Source of the DNA: Pseudomonas sp.
GTDB lineage: Bacteria > Pseudomonadota > Gammaproteobacteria > Pseudomonadales > Pseudomonadaceae
Direction of reading: 5' to 3'
Length of the DNA: 44,353 nucleotides
NCBI RefSeq assembly: GCF_028293835.1
Contig: NZ_JAQGNX010000143.1
Span: 1-44,353 of the forward strand
Shown here: positions 17,488 to 26,706 of the stretch, piece by piece
Layout of the letters: every line of letters starts with the position of its first letter
Position numbering within the stretch: the first letter of the stretch is position 1
Position numbers and translations under genes: made by a program
The notes under the pieces: generated by a model
The model's input: the letters and a program-made list of their open reading frames with translations, nothing else
What the model was told of the DNA's origin: nothing
The model's database searches: none

Positions 17488-18729
17488 ATGCAGTCCTGGT
17501 ATCACAGCATGGCGCCTAACCAGCGTCGCACCTTCTGGGCGTGTTTCCTCGGATGGGCGCTCGACGCAATGGATGTTCAACTCTTTGCCTTTGTCATCCC
17601 TACGTTGCTTGGGGTGTGGGGCATGACCAAAGGCGAGGCTGGCATCATAGGCACTTCGGCGTTGATCTCATCGGCTATCGGTGGGGTGATTGCCGGTGTG
17701 CTGGCCGACCGTATCGGTCGGGTCAAAGTATTGAAACTGGCGATCCTTTGGTTCTCTGTGTTCACTGGACTGTCGGCGTTCACCGATTCGTTCCATCAAC
17801 TGCTATTGACCCGCAGCCTGCAAGGCCTGGGGTTTGGCGGCGAGTGGGCGGCCGGCGCGGTGTTGATCGGCGAAGTGGTGGACAAGCACATCCGTGGCCG
17901 TGCGGTGGGTTCGGTACAAGCCGGCTGGCCGGTGGGCTATGCCCTGGCGGCGCTGGCTTACTGGGTCACTTTCAGCCTGCTGCCGGAAACAGAAGCCTGG
18001 CGCGTGCTTTTTTTGCTCGGAATTTTGCCCGGTCTGTTGGTGGTATGGATGCGCCGCAACATCAGCGAGTCCGAAGCTTTTGAAGCCGCGGCCAAATACC
18101 GGGTCAAAACCAGCCCGCTGAAAACCTTCGGGTTGATCTTCTCGCCCTCGATTTTGCCCATGACGGTCATGGCCTCGCTGATGGCAGCGGGTGCGCTGGG
18201 CGGCAACTACACGATCCTGACCTGGCTGGTCACCTACTTGCGTGAAACCCAAGGGCTGACCGTAAGCATGACCTCGTTGTACTTGGCAGTGAATATTTTC
18301 GGTTCGTTCTGCGGTTACGTCGGCATGGCGTATCTGAGCGATGGCATTGGTCGGCGCAAGACCTTCGCCTGGTCCGCCGCCGGTGCAACCTTGACCGTCC
18401 TGGCCTATACCCAATTCCACCTGCCCATGAGCGTGTTGCTGCTGTTGGGCTTTCCACTTGGCCTGTTCCAGTCGGGTATCGTTTCCGGCATGGGCGCGTG
18501 TTTTACCGAGCTGTTTCCTACACAAGTTCGCGGCACTGCCGGTGGTTTTTCCTACAATTTTGGTCGGGGCGTGGGTGCATTGGTTCCGGCTGGCGTCGGC
18601 ATGACCAGCGGCTCGATTGGCCTCGCGGTATCCATTGGTATTTGGGCGGCCTGTTCATACCTGTTGGTGTTTGCGGTCGCGTTGGTCTTGCCTGAAACCC
18701 GTAACAAGGAGCTTGAAGTTCATGTCTGA
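17488..18729 (+). CDS. MFS carboxylate transporter (SHS/AAHS-like)
   Basis: A 413-residue major facilitator of the proton symporter type used for organic and aromatic acids. Visible motifs are GWALDAMDVQLFAFVIP in helix 1, GVLADRIGRVKVL (the G-x-x-x-D-R-x-G-R-x-x loop), and the duplicate AYLSDGIGRRKTF in the second half, ending LPETRNKELE. I chose ATG 17488 because GGAG sits 9 nt upstream; an ATG at 17473 has no ribosome site. It overlaps the TPP-enzyme gene by 8 nt, so it most likely imports the acid that the TPP enzyme and the aldehyde dehydrogenase process. The substrate is not readable from sequence. Confidence 0.88.
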   Translation: MQSWYHSMAPNQRRTFWACFLGWALDAMDVQLFAFVIPTLLGVWGMTKGEAGIIGTSALISSAIGGVIAGVLADRIGRVKVLKLAILWFSVFTGLSAFTDSFHQLLLTRSLQGLGFGGEWAAGAVLIGEVVDKHIRGRAVGSVQAGWPVGYALAALAYWVTFSLLPETEAWRVLFLLGILPGLLVVWMRRNISESEAFEAAAKYRVKTSPLKTFGLIFSPSILPMTVMASLMAAGALGGNYTILTWLVTYLRETQGLTVSMTSLYLAVNIFGSFCGYVGMAYLSDGIGRRKTFAWSAAGATLTVLAYTQFHLPMSVLLLLGFPLGLFQSGIVSGMGACFTELFPTQVRGTAGGFSYNFGRGVGALVPAGVGMTSGSIGLAVSIGIWAACSYLLVFAVALVLPETRNKELEVHV

Positions 18730-20380
18730 AGTCACTCAACCACGCAACGGTGGACAGATCCTCGTTGAAGCCTTATTGCGTAACGCGGTGGATACCGTTT
18801 ACTGCGTTCCTGGCGAAAGCTACTTGCCGGTACTCGATGCCCTGCACGATGCCCAAGCGATTCGAACCATCGTTACTCGTCACGAAGGCGCCGCCTCGAA
18901 CATGGCTGACGCCTATGGCAAGTTGACCGGCCAGCCGGGGATTTGCTTCGTGACCCGCGGTCCTGGCGCCACCCATGCCAGCAACGGCGTGCACACGGCC
19001 AAACAGGATTCGACGCCGATGATTTTGTTCATCGGTCAGGTCGAAAGCAGCTTCAAGGGCCGGGAGGCTTTTCAGGAAGTCGATTACCGGCAGATGTTCG
19101 GTGGTCTGGCGAAATGGGTCACCGAGATCGACAGTCTCGAACGTATTCCGGAAATCGTCGCTAAGGCGTTCAGCATCGCGCTTTCCGGACGTCCGGGGCC
19201 GGTGGTGATTGGCTTGCCGGAGGAGGTGTTGTTCGGCAGCGGATTGTGTGTCGATGCGCCGCCGGTACGGATTGCCCATGGGGTGCCGGACCCGGCAGCC
19301 TTGGATGAGTTGCGGGGATTGTTGGCAACGGCCAGGCAGCCGTTGGTGATAGTGGGCGGCACTGCCTGGGACGATGAGGCGCTCCAGGCCATAAAGCGCT
19401 TTGTGACCGCCAACAACTTGCCGGTCGCAGCTTCGTTTCGCCGTCAGGACTTGTTCGATAACCGCGATCCGCATTACGTTGGCATGCTCGGCCTGGGGGT
19501 GTCGCCCAAACTTGCTGAGCGTTTGAAGACCAGCGATCTGCTGCTGGTAATCGGCTCGCGGCTCAGCGAAACCGTCTCCAACGGCTATACCCTGATCCAA
19601 AGTCCGGTGCCAACCCAGCCGATGGTCCATGTGCATCCTGATCCGCAAGAGTTGGGCCGGGTATATCAGGCACGCTTGCCGATCTTGTCTTCGTTGCGTG
19701 GCTTTGCCCATGCCTTGGAACAGCTGACACCGCTGACGGAGCAACCGTGGAAAGCCTGGACCGAAGCAGCACGCGCCGACTATGTGCAGCACTCAACGCC
19801 GCTGCCGCCGCACCCGCAACTGGTGGGTGTGGACATGGCGCAAGTGATCGCTCATCTGAACGACGTGCTGCCGGATGATGCAGTGATCAGCAACGGTGCC
19901 GGTAACTACACCGTATGGGTTCACCGTTTTTACCGTTATCGTCGGCCCGGCACGGAACTGGCGCCTACCAACGGTGCCATGGGCTACGGTTTTCCGGCTG
20001 CGATTGCCGCAAAACTGCAACATCCGGAGCGCACTGTAGTGTGCTTCGCTGGCGACGGTTGTTTCATGATGTACCCCCAGGAATTGGCCACCGCCGTACA
20101 ATTTGGCGCGCCACTGGTGGTGATTGTGGTCAACAACGGTATGCTTGGGACCATCCGTATGCATCAGGAACGCGAATATCCAGGCCGAGTCTCAGCGACC
20201 GACCTGGTCAACCCGGACTTCGTCAACTTGGCCAAGGCCTTTGGGGCTTATGGCGAATTGGTTGAACGAACCGAGGATTTCCCCGCTGCCTTCCAGCGTG
20301 CCCAGCAAGCGGGCGTTCCTGCATTAATTGAACTGCGTACGGACTCACGGCAGATTTCGCCCCAGGCGCGTCTGGACTGA
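18722..20380 (+). CDS. Thiamine pyrophosphate-dependent 2-oxo-acid enzyme (acetolactate synthase-like fold)
   Basis: A 552-residue TPP enzyme with three domains. The PYR domain carries the cofactor-activating Glu55 (VTRHEGAASN), the middle domain spans about 190-330, and the PP domain has the Mg-TPP motif GDG (444-446) to NN (471-472). Fold and motif spacing resemble acetolactate synthase and related decarboxylases; a biosynthetic ALS is unlikely because no small regulatory subunit gene is adjacent. Between an acid transporter and an aldehyde dehydrogenase, a non-oxidative 2-oxo-acid decarboxylase giving an aldehyde is the simplest reading. ATG 18722 lies inside the MFS gene end and is preceded by AAGGAGC, so translation is coupled. 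The substrate is unknown. Confidence 0.8.
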   Translation: MSEVTQPRNGGQILVEALLRNAVDTVYCVPGESYLPVLDALHDAQAIRTIVTRHEGAASNMADAYGKLTGQPGICFVTRGPGATHASNGVHTAKQDSTPMILFIGQVESSFKGREAFQEVDYRQMFGGLAKWVTEIDSLERIPEIVAKAFSIALSGRPGPVVIGLPEEVLFGSGLCVDAPPVRIAHGVPDPAALDELRGLLATARQPLVIVGGTAWDDEALQAIKRFVTANNLPVAASFRRQDLFDNRDPHYVGMLGLGVSPKLAERLKTSDLLLVIGSRLSETVSNGYTLIQSPVPTQPMVHVHPDPQELGRVYQARLPILSSLRGFAHALEQLTPLTEQPWKAWTEAARADYVQHSTPLPPHPQLVGVDMAQVIAHLNDVLPDDAVISNGAGNYTVWVHRFYRYRRPGTELAPTNGAMGYGFPAAIAAKLQHPERTVVCFAGDGCFMMYPQELATAVQFGAPLVVIVVNNGMLGTIRMHQEREYPGRVSATDLVNPDFVNLAKAFGAYGELVERTEDFPAAFQRAQQAGVPALIELRTDSRQISPQARLD

Positions 20381-20406
20381 CAGTTTTCTCTACCAAGGAT
20401 TCCATC

Positions 20407-21987
20407 ATGCAGATTTCAGGTGAAATGATCATCGGCCAACGTGCCGTCAAAGGACAGGGCGAAGGTGTGTATGCACTCGCAGCCGTTACCGGTGAGCGGC
20501 TGGAGCCAGTATTTGGCGCCGCTCAGACCCGCGACATCGACCAGGCGTGTGAACTCGCCGAGTCGGCGTTTGACGCGTACCGGCAGACACCTGACGACAA
20601 GCGCGCCGAGTTCCTGGAAGCGATTGCCCAAGGCCTGATCGATCTTGGCGACACCCTCACAGAACGCGCCCATCTGGAAAGTGGCTTACCCAAGCCTCGC
20701 CTTGAAGGCGAGCGGATGCGCACGGTGACTCAGTTGCGCCTGTTCGCGACCGTGCTGCGTGAAGGGCGCTGGCACGGCGCGGTGATTGACAGCGCGCTGC
20801 CACAACGCGCGCCGCTGCCACGCGCTGATTTGCGTCAACGGCGAATTTCTGTAGGCCCGGTAGCGGTGTTTGGCTCCAGCAACTTCCCGCTGGCGTTCTC
20901 GGTAGCCGGTGGCGATACCGCCTCGGCATTGGCCGCCGGTTCGCCAGTGGTGGTCAAAGCTCATAACGCGCACTTGGGTACTTCTGAGTTAGTCGGCCGT
21001 GTCATTCAAAAAGCCGCCCACAGTACTGGCATGCCTGAAGGCGTGTTCTCGTTGGTTCTGGGTACAGGTAACGATGTCGGCCAGGCGCTGGTCAGCCACC
21101 CGGCCATTCAAGCCGTCGGTTTCACCGGTTCGCGTCAAGGGGGGTTGGCCTTGCTGCGCGCTGCACAAGCACGTTCGGAGCCGATTCCGGTGTATGCCGA
21201 GATGAGCAGCATCAACCCGGTATTCCTGATGCCCGCGGCATTGCAGGCGCGCGGTTCGGCTATTGCTAAAAGCTTCGTTGATTCATTGGTATTGGGCGCT
21301 GGACAGTTCTGCACCAACCCTGGCCTGTTGATCGCGGTGGAAGGCGAAGCGCTGGAAAATTTCCTCAAGGTTGCAGCCAACGAACTGGCAGAACGCGCCC
21401 CGACCACTATGCTCACGCCCGGTATCCACGGCGCGTATTGCAAGGGCCTGCAACGCCTGCGCGACAGCGCTGACGTGAAACCGGTGGCTGAAGGTCTGGC
21501 GCCGAAAGGGTTGTACGAAGCGCAGCCCGCAGTTTTCCGTACCGACTCGCAAACCTTTCTGGCCAATCGCTCGCTGGAAGACGAAAACTTCGGTCCGAGT
21601 TCGTTGGTGATCGTCTGCCGCGATTTTGCTGATGTGCGCAAGGTCGCATCGCGCCTGGACGGTCAACTGACCGCTACGTTGCAGTTAGACGAAGCGGACT
21701 ATGCCCAGGCGGCCGAATTGATGCCGACGCTGGAACGTAAAGCAGGGCGCATCCTGTTCAACGACTTCCCCACCGGTGTCGAAGTGAGCTACGCCATGGT
21801 CCACGGTGGTCCGTTCCCGGCCACTTCAGACAACCGCACCACCTCAGTGGGCGCTGCGGCCATCGAGCGCTTCTTGCGCCCAGTGTGCTACCAGAACGTC
21901 CCGGACCAATTGCTCGCACCCTCGTTGAAAGACGCTAACCCGCTGGACTTGTGGCGGTTGCGTGACGGTGAGTTGGTTAGAGGCTAA
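20407..21987 (+). CDS. Aldehyde dehydrogenase, 2-oxoglutarate semialdehyde dehydrogenase-like (NADP+ type)
   Basis: A 526-residue aldehyde dehydrogenase. The nucleotide-binding glycine segment is GFTGSRQGG (238-246), the general-base Glu265 lies in YAEMSSINP, and the catalytic Cys302 lies in GAGQFCTNPG. The sequence style (GPVAVFGSSNFPLAFSVAGG, YAEMSSINPVF) is that of the alpha-ketoglutaric semialdehyde dehydrogenase branch that ends pentose, glucarate and hydroxyproline pathways. It follows the TPP-enzyme gene by 26 nt with AAGGA before ATG and likely oxidises that enzyme's aldehyde product. If the true substrate is 2-oxoglutarate semialdehyde, the TPP enzyme must do something other than produce it. 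Transcription probably ends at the REP doublet just after. Confidence 0.85.
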   Translation: MQISGEMIIGQRAVKGQGEGVYALAAVTGERLEPVFGAAQTRDIDQACELAESAFDAYRQTPDDKRAEFLEAIAQGLIDLGDTLTERAHLESGLPKPRLEGERMRTVTQLRLFATVLREGRWHGAVIDSALPQRAPLPRADLRQRRISVGPVAVFGSSNFPLAFSVAGGDTASALAAGSPVVVKAHNAHLGTSELVGRVIQKAAHSTGMPEGVFSLVLGTGNDVGQALVSHPAIQAVGFTGSRQGGLALLRAAQARSEPIPVYAEMSSINPVFLMPAALQARGSAIAKSFVDSLVLGAGQFCTNPGLLIAVEGEALENFLKVAANELAERAPTTMLTPGIHGAYCKGLQRLRDSADVKPVAEGLAPKGLYEAQPAVFRTDSQTFLANRSLEDENFGPSSLVIVCRDFADVRKVASRLDGQLTATLQLDEADYAQAAELMPTLERKAGRILFNDFPTGVEVSYAMVHGGPFPATSDNRTTSVGAAAIERFLRPVCYQNVPDQLLAPSLKDANPLDLWRLRDGELVRG

Positions 21988-22027
21988 GCATTAAGCGCGG
22001 CGCGGTGTGTTTTTGGACACCTCAAAT

Positions 22028-22128
22028 TGTAGGAGCTGCCGAAGGCTGCGATCAACCGGGAACCGGCTGCAGCGGTCGATGGCATGAAGGCCATATCGGC
22101 CTTATCGCAGCCTTTGGCAGCTCCTACA
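22028..22128. repeat. REP doublet (REPIN-like inverted pair)
   Basis: Two 25-bp arms, 22028-22052 (starts TGTAGGAGCTGCC) and 22104-22128 (ends GGCAGCTCCTACA), are inverse complements with one mismatch and enclose about 50 bp. The TGTAGGAGCTGCC end is a typical Pseudomonas REP unit, which RAYT enzymes mobilise. It fills the gap between the convergent aldehyde dehydrogenase and LysR genes, ending 2 bp before the LysR stop. When transcribed it would form a long hairpin and may act as a bidirectional transcript end. No RAYT gene is in the window. Confidence 0.8.
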
Positions 22129-22129
22129 G

Positions 22130-23095
22130 TTAATCGGTTTGCTCCCGTGATTCTCCATTGTCCCCTGCTGTATGCAACACCGCATCCGGCCAGTCTCCTC
22201 GACGAACCAGTTCCGCCGTACGTTGACGAATAATCTGTGTAACCGCCCACAACCCATCCGGGCTGACGCGGTTTTTTGGCCAGACCATGGCCACGTTACG
22301 GCGTATCTCCGGGTCCTGCAGGCGAAAGCTTTTCAGTCTGCCGGCCGCCACTTCCTCGATCACCGCCGCTGACGGCAGCACCGTACACCCGCATTTGGCC
22401 AGCACCAGACGCTTGGTGATCGAAATCGAGCCATCGCACTCCAGTGCGATATTTGGCGAAAACCCATAGCGCGCCGCCAGGGTTTCCACCATCACCCGCA
22501 AACCGTGGTGTGTGCTGGGCAAAATCAACGGAATATCGGCTAAATCCCGGACGGAAATCGAGTCGCCCTCCAACGGATAGTCGATCGGGGTAATCAGATG
22601 GATCTCTTCGCTGAGCAATAAATCGAACTGCAGTGCGCCTGGATGCTCCGGCAAATACAGAATCGCGATGTCCACTTCGCCATCGCTCAAGCGCCCCAGC
22701 ACCTGGCTTGCCAGTCCCTCGATAAACCGCACTTGGGTCAGCGGAAAACGTTCCTTCAGCGCATGCCCGAGGCTACCAAACAAAATGCGCGCAATGGTCG
22801 GTTGGGCAGCGATGCACAAGCGTGCCGGACCCAGTTCGGCACTGTCGCGCATGCCTTGCTGCGCTTCGTTAAGGGTTTGCGCCACCGTATGGGCATACAC
22901 CAATAGCTGTTGTCCACGTTCGGTCAAACTGACGCCACGCCCGCTGCGATGGAACAACCTCACGCCGAGTTCCGCTTCCAGCAGCCCAATACGGCGACTG
23001 ACCGTCGATTGGTCCGCGCCCAATTCCATGGCCGCGCGGGAAATGCTGCCGCTGCTGGCGACCTGCGCGAACAGGCCAAGATCATCCGAATTCAT
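22130..23095 (-). CDS. LysR-family transcriptional regulator
   Basis: A 321-residue LysR regulator. The N-terminal helix-turn-helix (about 1-60) shows LFAQVASSGSISRAAMELGADQ split over the recognition helix and STVSRRIGLLEAELGVRLF; the periplasmic-binding-protein-like effector domain fills 90-300. I chose ATG 23095 because AGGAG lies just upstream; an extension to 23188 lacks family similarity. It is divergent from the kdgT-type operon and convergent with the aldehyde dehydrogenase gene, so it probably activates kdgT-dtnK-pdxA2 or the TPP/ALDH operon. The effector is likely an acid-sugar intermediate, which is inference. Confidence 0.9.
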   Translation of the reverse strand: MNSDDLGLFAQVASSGSISRAAMELGADQSTVSRRIGLLEAELGVRLFHRSGRGVSLTERGQQLLVYAHTVAQTLNEAQQGMRDSAELGPARLCIAAQPTIARILFGSLGHALKERFPLTQVRFIEGLASQVLGRLSDGEVDIAILYLPEHPGALQFDLLLSEEIHLITPIDYPLEGDSISVRDLADIPLILPSTHHGLRVMVETLAARYGFSPNIALECDGSISITKRLVLAKCGCTVLPSAAVIEEVAAGRLKSFRLQDPEIRRNVAMVWPKNRVSPDGLWAVTQIIRQRTAELVRRGDWPDAVLHTAGDNGESREQTD

Positions 23096-23202
23096 GGGGG
23101 CTCCTGAGGTGAACAAAAGGGCGCCGACATGATGCCTTGCAATCAGCGGTCGCCGATTGAGATTCGTCAGAATGATTGAAACGAGCATTTTGTCTGATTG
23201 GT

Positions 23203-23263
23203 TTGCGCATTATTTGCCTGTGAGCTAGGATTATTTGATTGAATCAATCAGTGAATTGATCAA
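23203..23263 (+). promoter_or_regulatory. Promoter and palindromic operator of the kdgT-dtnK-pdxA2 operon
   Basis: A sigma70-like promoter reads TTGCGC (23203-23208), 17 nt, TAGGAT (23226-23231). Just after it lies a perfect palindrome TGATTG-AAT-CAATCA (23236-23250) and then TTGATCAA (23256-23263). A palindrome at the transcription start suggests a repressor site, perhaps for the DeoR protein encoded downstream or the divergent LysR protein. Seen by eye; the start site is not mapped. Confidence 0.5.
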
Positions 23264-23318
23264 GTCCGTCACCCTTAACGTGACGTTGCTCGGCCCCCAT
23301 AATTATAAGGAGCACCGT

Positions 23319-24326
23319 GTGGCCCAGTTTCCAATCAAACGCAGCATTGAACGCGTCCCCGGCGGAATGATGATTGTCCCGTTGCTTATCGGGTCGCTGG
23401 TGGCTACGTTCATGCCGGACATGCCAAAATTTTTCGGTTCGTTTACCAACGCGCTGTTCACCGGTGCGCTGCCCATTCTCGCCGTATTCTATGTGTGCAT
23501 GGGCGCCAGCATCGACGTCAAGGCCACGCCTTACTTGCTGAAGAAAGGCGGCGCGTTGTTTGCCACCAAAGTCGGCGCCGCGATCATCATGGGCATCGTC
23601 TTCGGCCATTTTCTTGGGGAACAACCCATCTCGTCCGGTTTCTTCGCGGGCATCTCTACGCTGGCGATTGTCGCGGCGATGAACGACACCAACGGTGGCC
23701 TGTATATGGCGCTGATGGGTCAATACGGGCGTTCCGAAGACGTCGGCGCCTATACCGTAATGTCCCTGGAGTCCGGCCCTTTCCTGACCATGGTCACCTT
23801 GGGTGTTGCCGGGCTGGCGGCGTTCCCGTGGCCAACCCTGTTAGGCAGTATCCTGCCGCTGCTGGTCGGCATGTTGCTCGGTAACCTCGACCGCGAAATG
23901 CGTGAGTTCCTGGCCAGGGCTGTGCCGGTGATGATTCCGTTTTTTGCCCTGGCCCTGGGCGCGAGCCTGGATTTGCACAACGTTTGGCAGGCCGGCTTGC
24001 TTGGTATCGGAATGGGCGTAGCCGTGGTGGTCGTGACCGGGATTCCATTGTACTTTGCCGACCGGCTTACGGGCGGTACCGGGGTTGCCGGGGTCGCGGC
24101 AGCAAACACCGCAGGCAATGCCGCCGCGGTGCCTGCATTGATCGCGGCGGCCAACCCGATCTATGCCGACGCCGCTAAAAGCGCGACGTTGCTGGTGGCG
24201 GCCTGCGTAGTGGTTACCGCAATTCTGTCGCCAATCCTGACGGCCGCGGTTGCCCGGCGCTACCAACAACGACAACAGGCAAAAATCCACGCGCAGGCCC
24301 TGCCAGAACGAGAGACAACGCGATGA
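23319..24326 (+). CDS. kdgT: 2-keto-3-deoxygluconate permease family transporter (KdgT)
   Basis: A 335-residue inner-membrane carrier of about ten helices. The KdgT family start [17 protein letters not shown] is clear, with [15 protein letters not shown] (the conserved N-D-x-N-G-G segment) and the late [18 protein letters not shown] chose GTG 23319 because AAGGAG (23307-23312) is 6 nt upstream and the family alignment begins there; the open frame extends back to an ATG at 23235 through the operator palindrome, which is not plausible. It overlaps the kinase gene by 4 nt. With DtnK and PdxA2 it probably imports D-threonate or another C4 sugar acid, not KDG itself. Confidence 0.88.
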   Translation: MAQFPIKRSIERVPGGMMIVPLLIGSLVATFMPDMPKFFGSFTNALFTGALPILAVFYVCMGASIDVKATPYLLKKGGALFATKVGAAIIMGIVFGHFLGEQPISSGFFAGISTLAIVAAMNDTNGGLYMALMGQYGRSEDVGAYTVMSLESGPFLTMVTLGVAGLAAFPWPTLLGSILPLLVGMLLGNLDREMREFLARAVPVMIPFFALALGASLDLHNVWQAGLLGIGMGVAVVVVTGIPLYFADRLTGGTGVAGVAAANTAGNAAAVPALIAAANPIYADAAKSATLLVAACVVVTAILSPILTAAVARRYQQRQQAKIHAQALPERETTR

Positions 24327-25624
24327 CCATGTTGATCATCGCTGACGATTTGTCGGGCGCAGCGGACTGCGCCATTGGTTTCGCCAGTGCGGGCCTGCAC
24401 ACCGTGGTCACCCTGGACCCGCTGAACGCTGGCGCTGATGCCCAAGTGATTGCGGCCGATACGGACACCCGGCGCTTATCACCAGCGCAAGCTGCGGCGC
24501 ACACCACCGCAGCGTTCAATGCATTGATCAAACCCGGCCAGCGCTTGTACAAAAAAATAGATTCGACCTTGCGCGGTAACTGGGCGGCGGAAGTGGCCGC
24601 GCTGCAACAGCTTGCCGGTCTGGCCATTGTCGCCCCCGCATTCCCTGCCACCGGGCGCACCTTGCAGGGCGGCCGCGTGTACGTGAATGGCGAGCCGCTG
24701 GAGACTACCGACACCTGGAAGCTGGAAAATTTCGATCGTCCGGCCGACGTTGACGCCATGCTGATGGCTGCCGGGTTGCGTACTGCTCAGTTGGGTGTCG
24801 AAACGTTGCGCGGCGACCGCGAAGCGCTGGCTCGGCATATCCTGGCGGTGGCTGACGGTGGGGTCCAGGCGCTGATCGTCGACGCGCACACCGCTGAAGA
24901 CCTATTGCGGCTCGCCCAGGTGACTGCGCATTTAGAGCAGGCTTTGTTTTGGGTCGGTTCCGGTGGCCTGGCCCGTGAAATCGCTAAGCTGCCTGACTTT
25001 TTCCAGTCACTGCCACCGCTCGCTGTGCAGACGCCCCAAGGCAAAACACCACGTGCTTGCGTGCTTGTATTGGTGGGCAGCCTCTCGGCCGTTTCCGGTC
25101 GCCAATGCGCCATGCTTCGAGAGCGTGGTTCCGTGGATGAGCTAATGGTGCCTCCTGGGGTATTGCGCGAAGGCCCATGCCACGCTGACTGGTCTAGTTG
25201 GCAAGCGCGGGTCGGCGAAGCCCTCGACCGAGCAGACCTGCTGTTGCGCATTGGTCGCGATCAGGCTTTCGATCCGCTCGAAGGCGCGCACCTTTCCACT
25301 CAGCTCGCAGAGTTGGTAGCGCCACACTTTGGCAAAGTCGGCGGGCTGATTGCCACGGGCGGGGAAACCGCACGGGCCATGCTGACGGCGGTAGGCATTG
25401 GCAGCCTGCAATTGCTGGCCGAAATCGAAGCCGGTGTGGCCTTCGGTCGCCCCATCAGCACTCGCCATGGACATTGTCCCGGCGTTATCACCAAAGCGGG
25501 GGCCTTCGGCACCGATCACGCGCTGTATGCCGCCTGGCTGCATATGACTGGCGCCGTTGAACCCAACGGCCTTACGCCACACGAATCGCACATTTATGAA
25601 TCCAAGGGGTCAAGCACATCATGA
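24323..25624 (+). CDS. dtnK: Four-carbon acid sugar kinase (DUF1537; DtnK/OtnK family)
   Basis: A 433-residue kinase of the former DUF1537 family. The N-terminal substrate domain begins [16 protein letters not shown] (acid-sugar-binding Asp residues) with [10 protein letters not shown] at about 73-82; the C-terminal ATP domain has the glycine-rich [15 protein letters not shown] (about 345-359) and the closing ITKAGAFG. The family phosphorylates D-threonate, D-erythronate or related acids at the 4-position. Because the next gene is PdxA2-type, D-threonate 4-phosphate is the likeliest product. Overlaps both neighbours by 4 nt (ATGA), so the three proteins are made together. D-erythronate or 2-keto-threonate use cannot be excluded. 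Confidence 0.85.
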   Translation: MTMLIIADDLSGAADCAIGFASAGLHTVVTLDPLNAGADAQVIAADTDTRRLSPAQAAAHTTAAFNALIKPGQRLYKKIDSTLRGNWAAEVAALQQLAGLAIVAPAFPATGRTLQGGRVYVNGEPLETTDTWKLENFDRPADVDAMLMAAGLRTAQLGVETLRGDREALARHILAVADGGVQALIVDAHTAEDLLRLAQVTAHLEQALFWVGSGGLAREIAKLPDFFQSLPPLAVQTPQGKTPRACVLVLVGSLSAVSGRQCAMLRERGSVDELMVPPGVLREGPCHADWSSWQARVGEALDRADLLLRIGRDQAFDPLEGAHLSTQLAELVAPHFGKVGGLIATGGETARAMLTAVGIGSLQLLAEIEAGVAFGRPISTRHGHCPGVITKAGAFGTDHALYAAWLHMTGAVEPNGLTPHESHIYESKGSSTS

Positions 25625-26619
25625 GTAATTACCTTCCGATTATTGGCATTACCATGGGTGACGCCACCGGCGTAGGTCCGGAAATTATTGTTAAAAGCCT
25701 GACCCACGACGTTGTTTTTCAGCAATGCCGTCCGCTGGTCATCGGTGACGCCCGTCGTCTTGAACAAGCCAATGCCATCGTGGGTGGTAGCGTAAAAATA
25801 CGGCGCATTAAAGAAGCGGCCGAAGCGCTGTACGAAATCGGCGCCATTGACTGCATCGACCTCGACCTGATTCCTGATGATCTGCCGTTCGGCGTGTTGT
25901 CGCCTATCGCCGGTGATGCGGCGTATCAATACATTGCCCGTGCCGTCAAGCTGGCCCAGGCCAAACAAATTGATGCCATTTGCACCGCGCCGCTGAACAA
26001 GGAAGCCCTGCACGCCGGTGGTCATAAATTCCCGGGTCATACCGAGATGCTGGCCCAACTGACCAATATCGACGAAGTTTCCATGATGTTGGTGGCACCT
26101 CAACTGCGGGTGATTCACGTCACTACCCACATAGGGATCATCGACGCTATCCGCAAAATCGAACCAGGGCTGGTGCAGCGGACCATCGAGCGTGGCAATG
26201 CCACCTTGATCAAGGCCGGTATCGCCAAGCCGCGAATCGGTGTCTGCGGGATCAATCCCCACGCAGGGGAAAACGGTTTATTCGGTTATGGCGAAGAAGA
26301 AGAAAAAATTATTCCGGCCGTGAAGCTGTTGCAGGAAAAAGGCCTTGATGTGACCGGTCCACTGCCGGCCGATACCTTGTTTTTCCGCGCGGGCCGTGGT
26401 GATTTCGACCTGGTGGTGGCGATGTATCACGATCAGGGCCATGGCCCGGTGAAGGTGCTGGGGCTTGAGGCTGGGGTTAACGTCACGGTGGGCTTGGACG
26501 TTATCCGGACCTCGGTTGACCACGGCACCGCTTTTGATATCGCGGGCAAGGGCATCGCCGATGAGCGCAGCTTGCTCGAAGCGCTGCGCCAGGGTGCGGA
26601 GCTTGCAACGCGACGCTGA
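25621..26619 (+). CDS. pdxA2: 4-hydroxythreonine-4-phosphate dehydrogenase-like enzyme, catabolic PdxA2 type
   Basis: A 332-residue PdxA-family dehydrogenase/decarboxylase. It opens GITMGDATGVGPEI (9-22), has the metal-ligand His140 in KFPGHTEML, and the later YHDQGHGPVK and DHGTAFDIAGKG motifs. PdxA2 proteins encoded beside DtnK oxidise and decarboxylate D-threonate 4-phosphate to dihydroxyacetone phosphate, so this should be the catabolic paralogue and not the vitamin B6 enzyme. A second, housekeeping pdxA is expected elsewhere in the genome. The coding region ends 87 nt before the DeoR gene; a small CCCG-TAG-CGGG hairpin follows the stop but lacks a T tract. Confidence 0.87.
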   Translation: MSNYLPIIGITMGDATGVGPEIIVKSLTHDVVFQQCRPLVIGDARRLEQANAIVGGSVKIRRIKEAAEALYEIGAIDCIDLDLIPDDLPFGVLSPIAGDAAYQYIARAVKLAQAKQIDAICTAPLNKEALHAGGHKFPGHTEMLAQLTNIDEVSMMLVAPQLRVIHVTTHIGIIDAIRKIEPGLVQRTIERGNATLIKAGIAKPRIGVCGINPHAGENGLFGYGEEEEKIIPAVKLLQEKGLDVTGPLPADTLFFRAGRGDFDLVVAMYHDQGHGPVKVLGLEAGVNVTVGLDVIRTSVDHGTAFDIAGKGIADERSLLEALRQGAELATRR

Positions 26620-26706
26620 GGCGGTCCCGTAGCGGGGCGTGCAGCCATTCAGACGGCGTGCTGGTGTAAGATCGCCGACTGTCTTGAATATGAGCCTTAG
26701 CCTGCC

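Noticed and set aside
18773..19792. 339-codon minus-strand frame opposite the TPP-enzyme gene
   Set aside because: Antisense to a gene with intact TPP motifs; composition is that of a shadow frame and there is no ribosome site or domain.
18722..21987. Mandelate-type pathway (benzoylformate decarboxylase plus benzaldehyde dehydrogenase)
   Set aside because: The TPP enzyme opens with an ALS-like VPGESYLPVL segment and not the benzoylformate decarboxylase pattern, and the ALDH is of the KGSA type; no mandelate dehydrogenase or racemase gene is adjacent.
26626..26636. CCCG-TAG-CGGG hairpin after pdxA2
   Set aside because: Stem of only 4 bp with no T tract; too weak to call a terminator.
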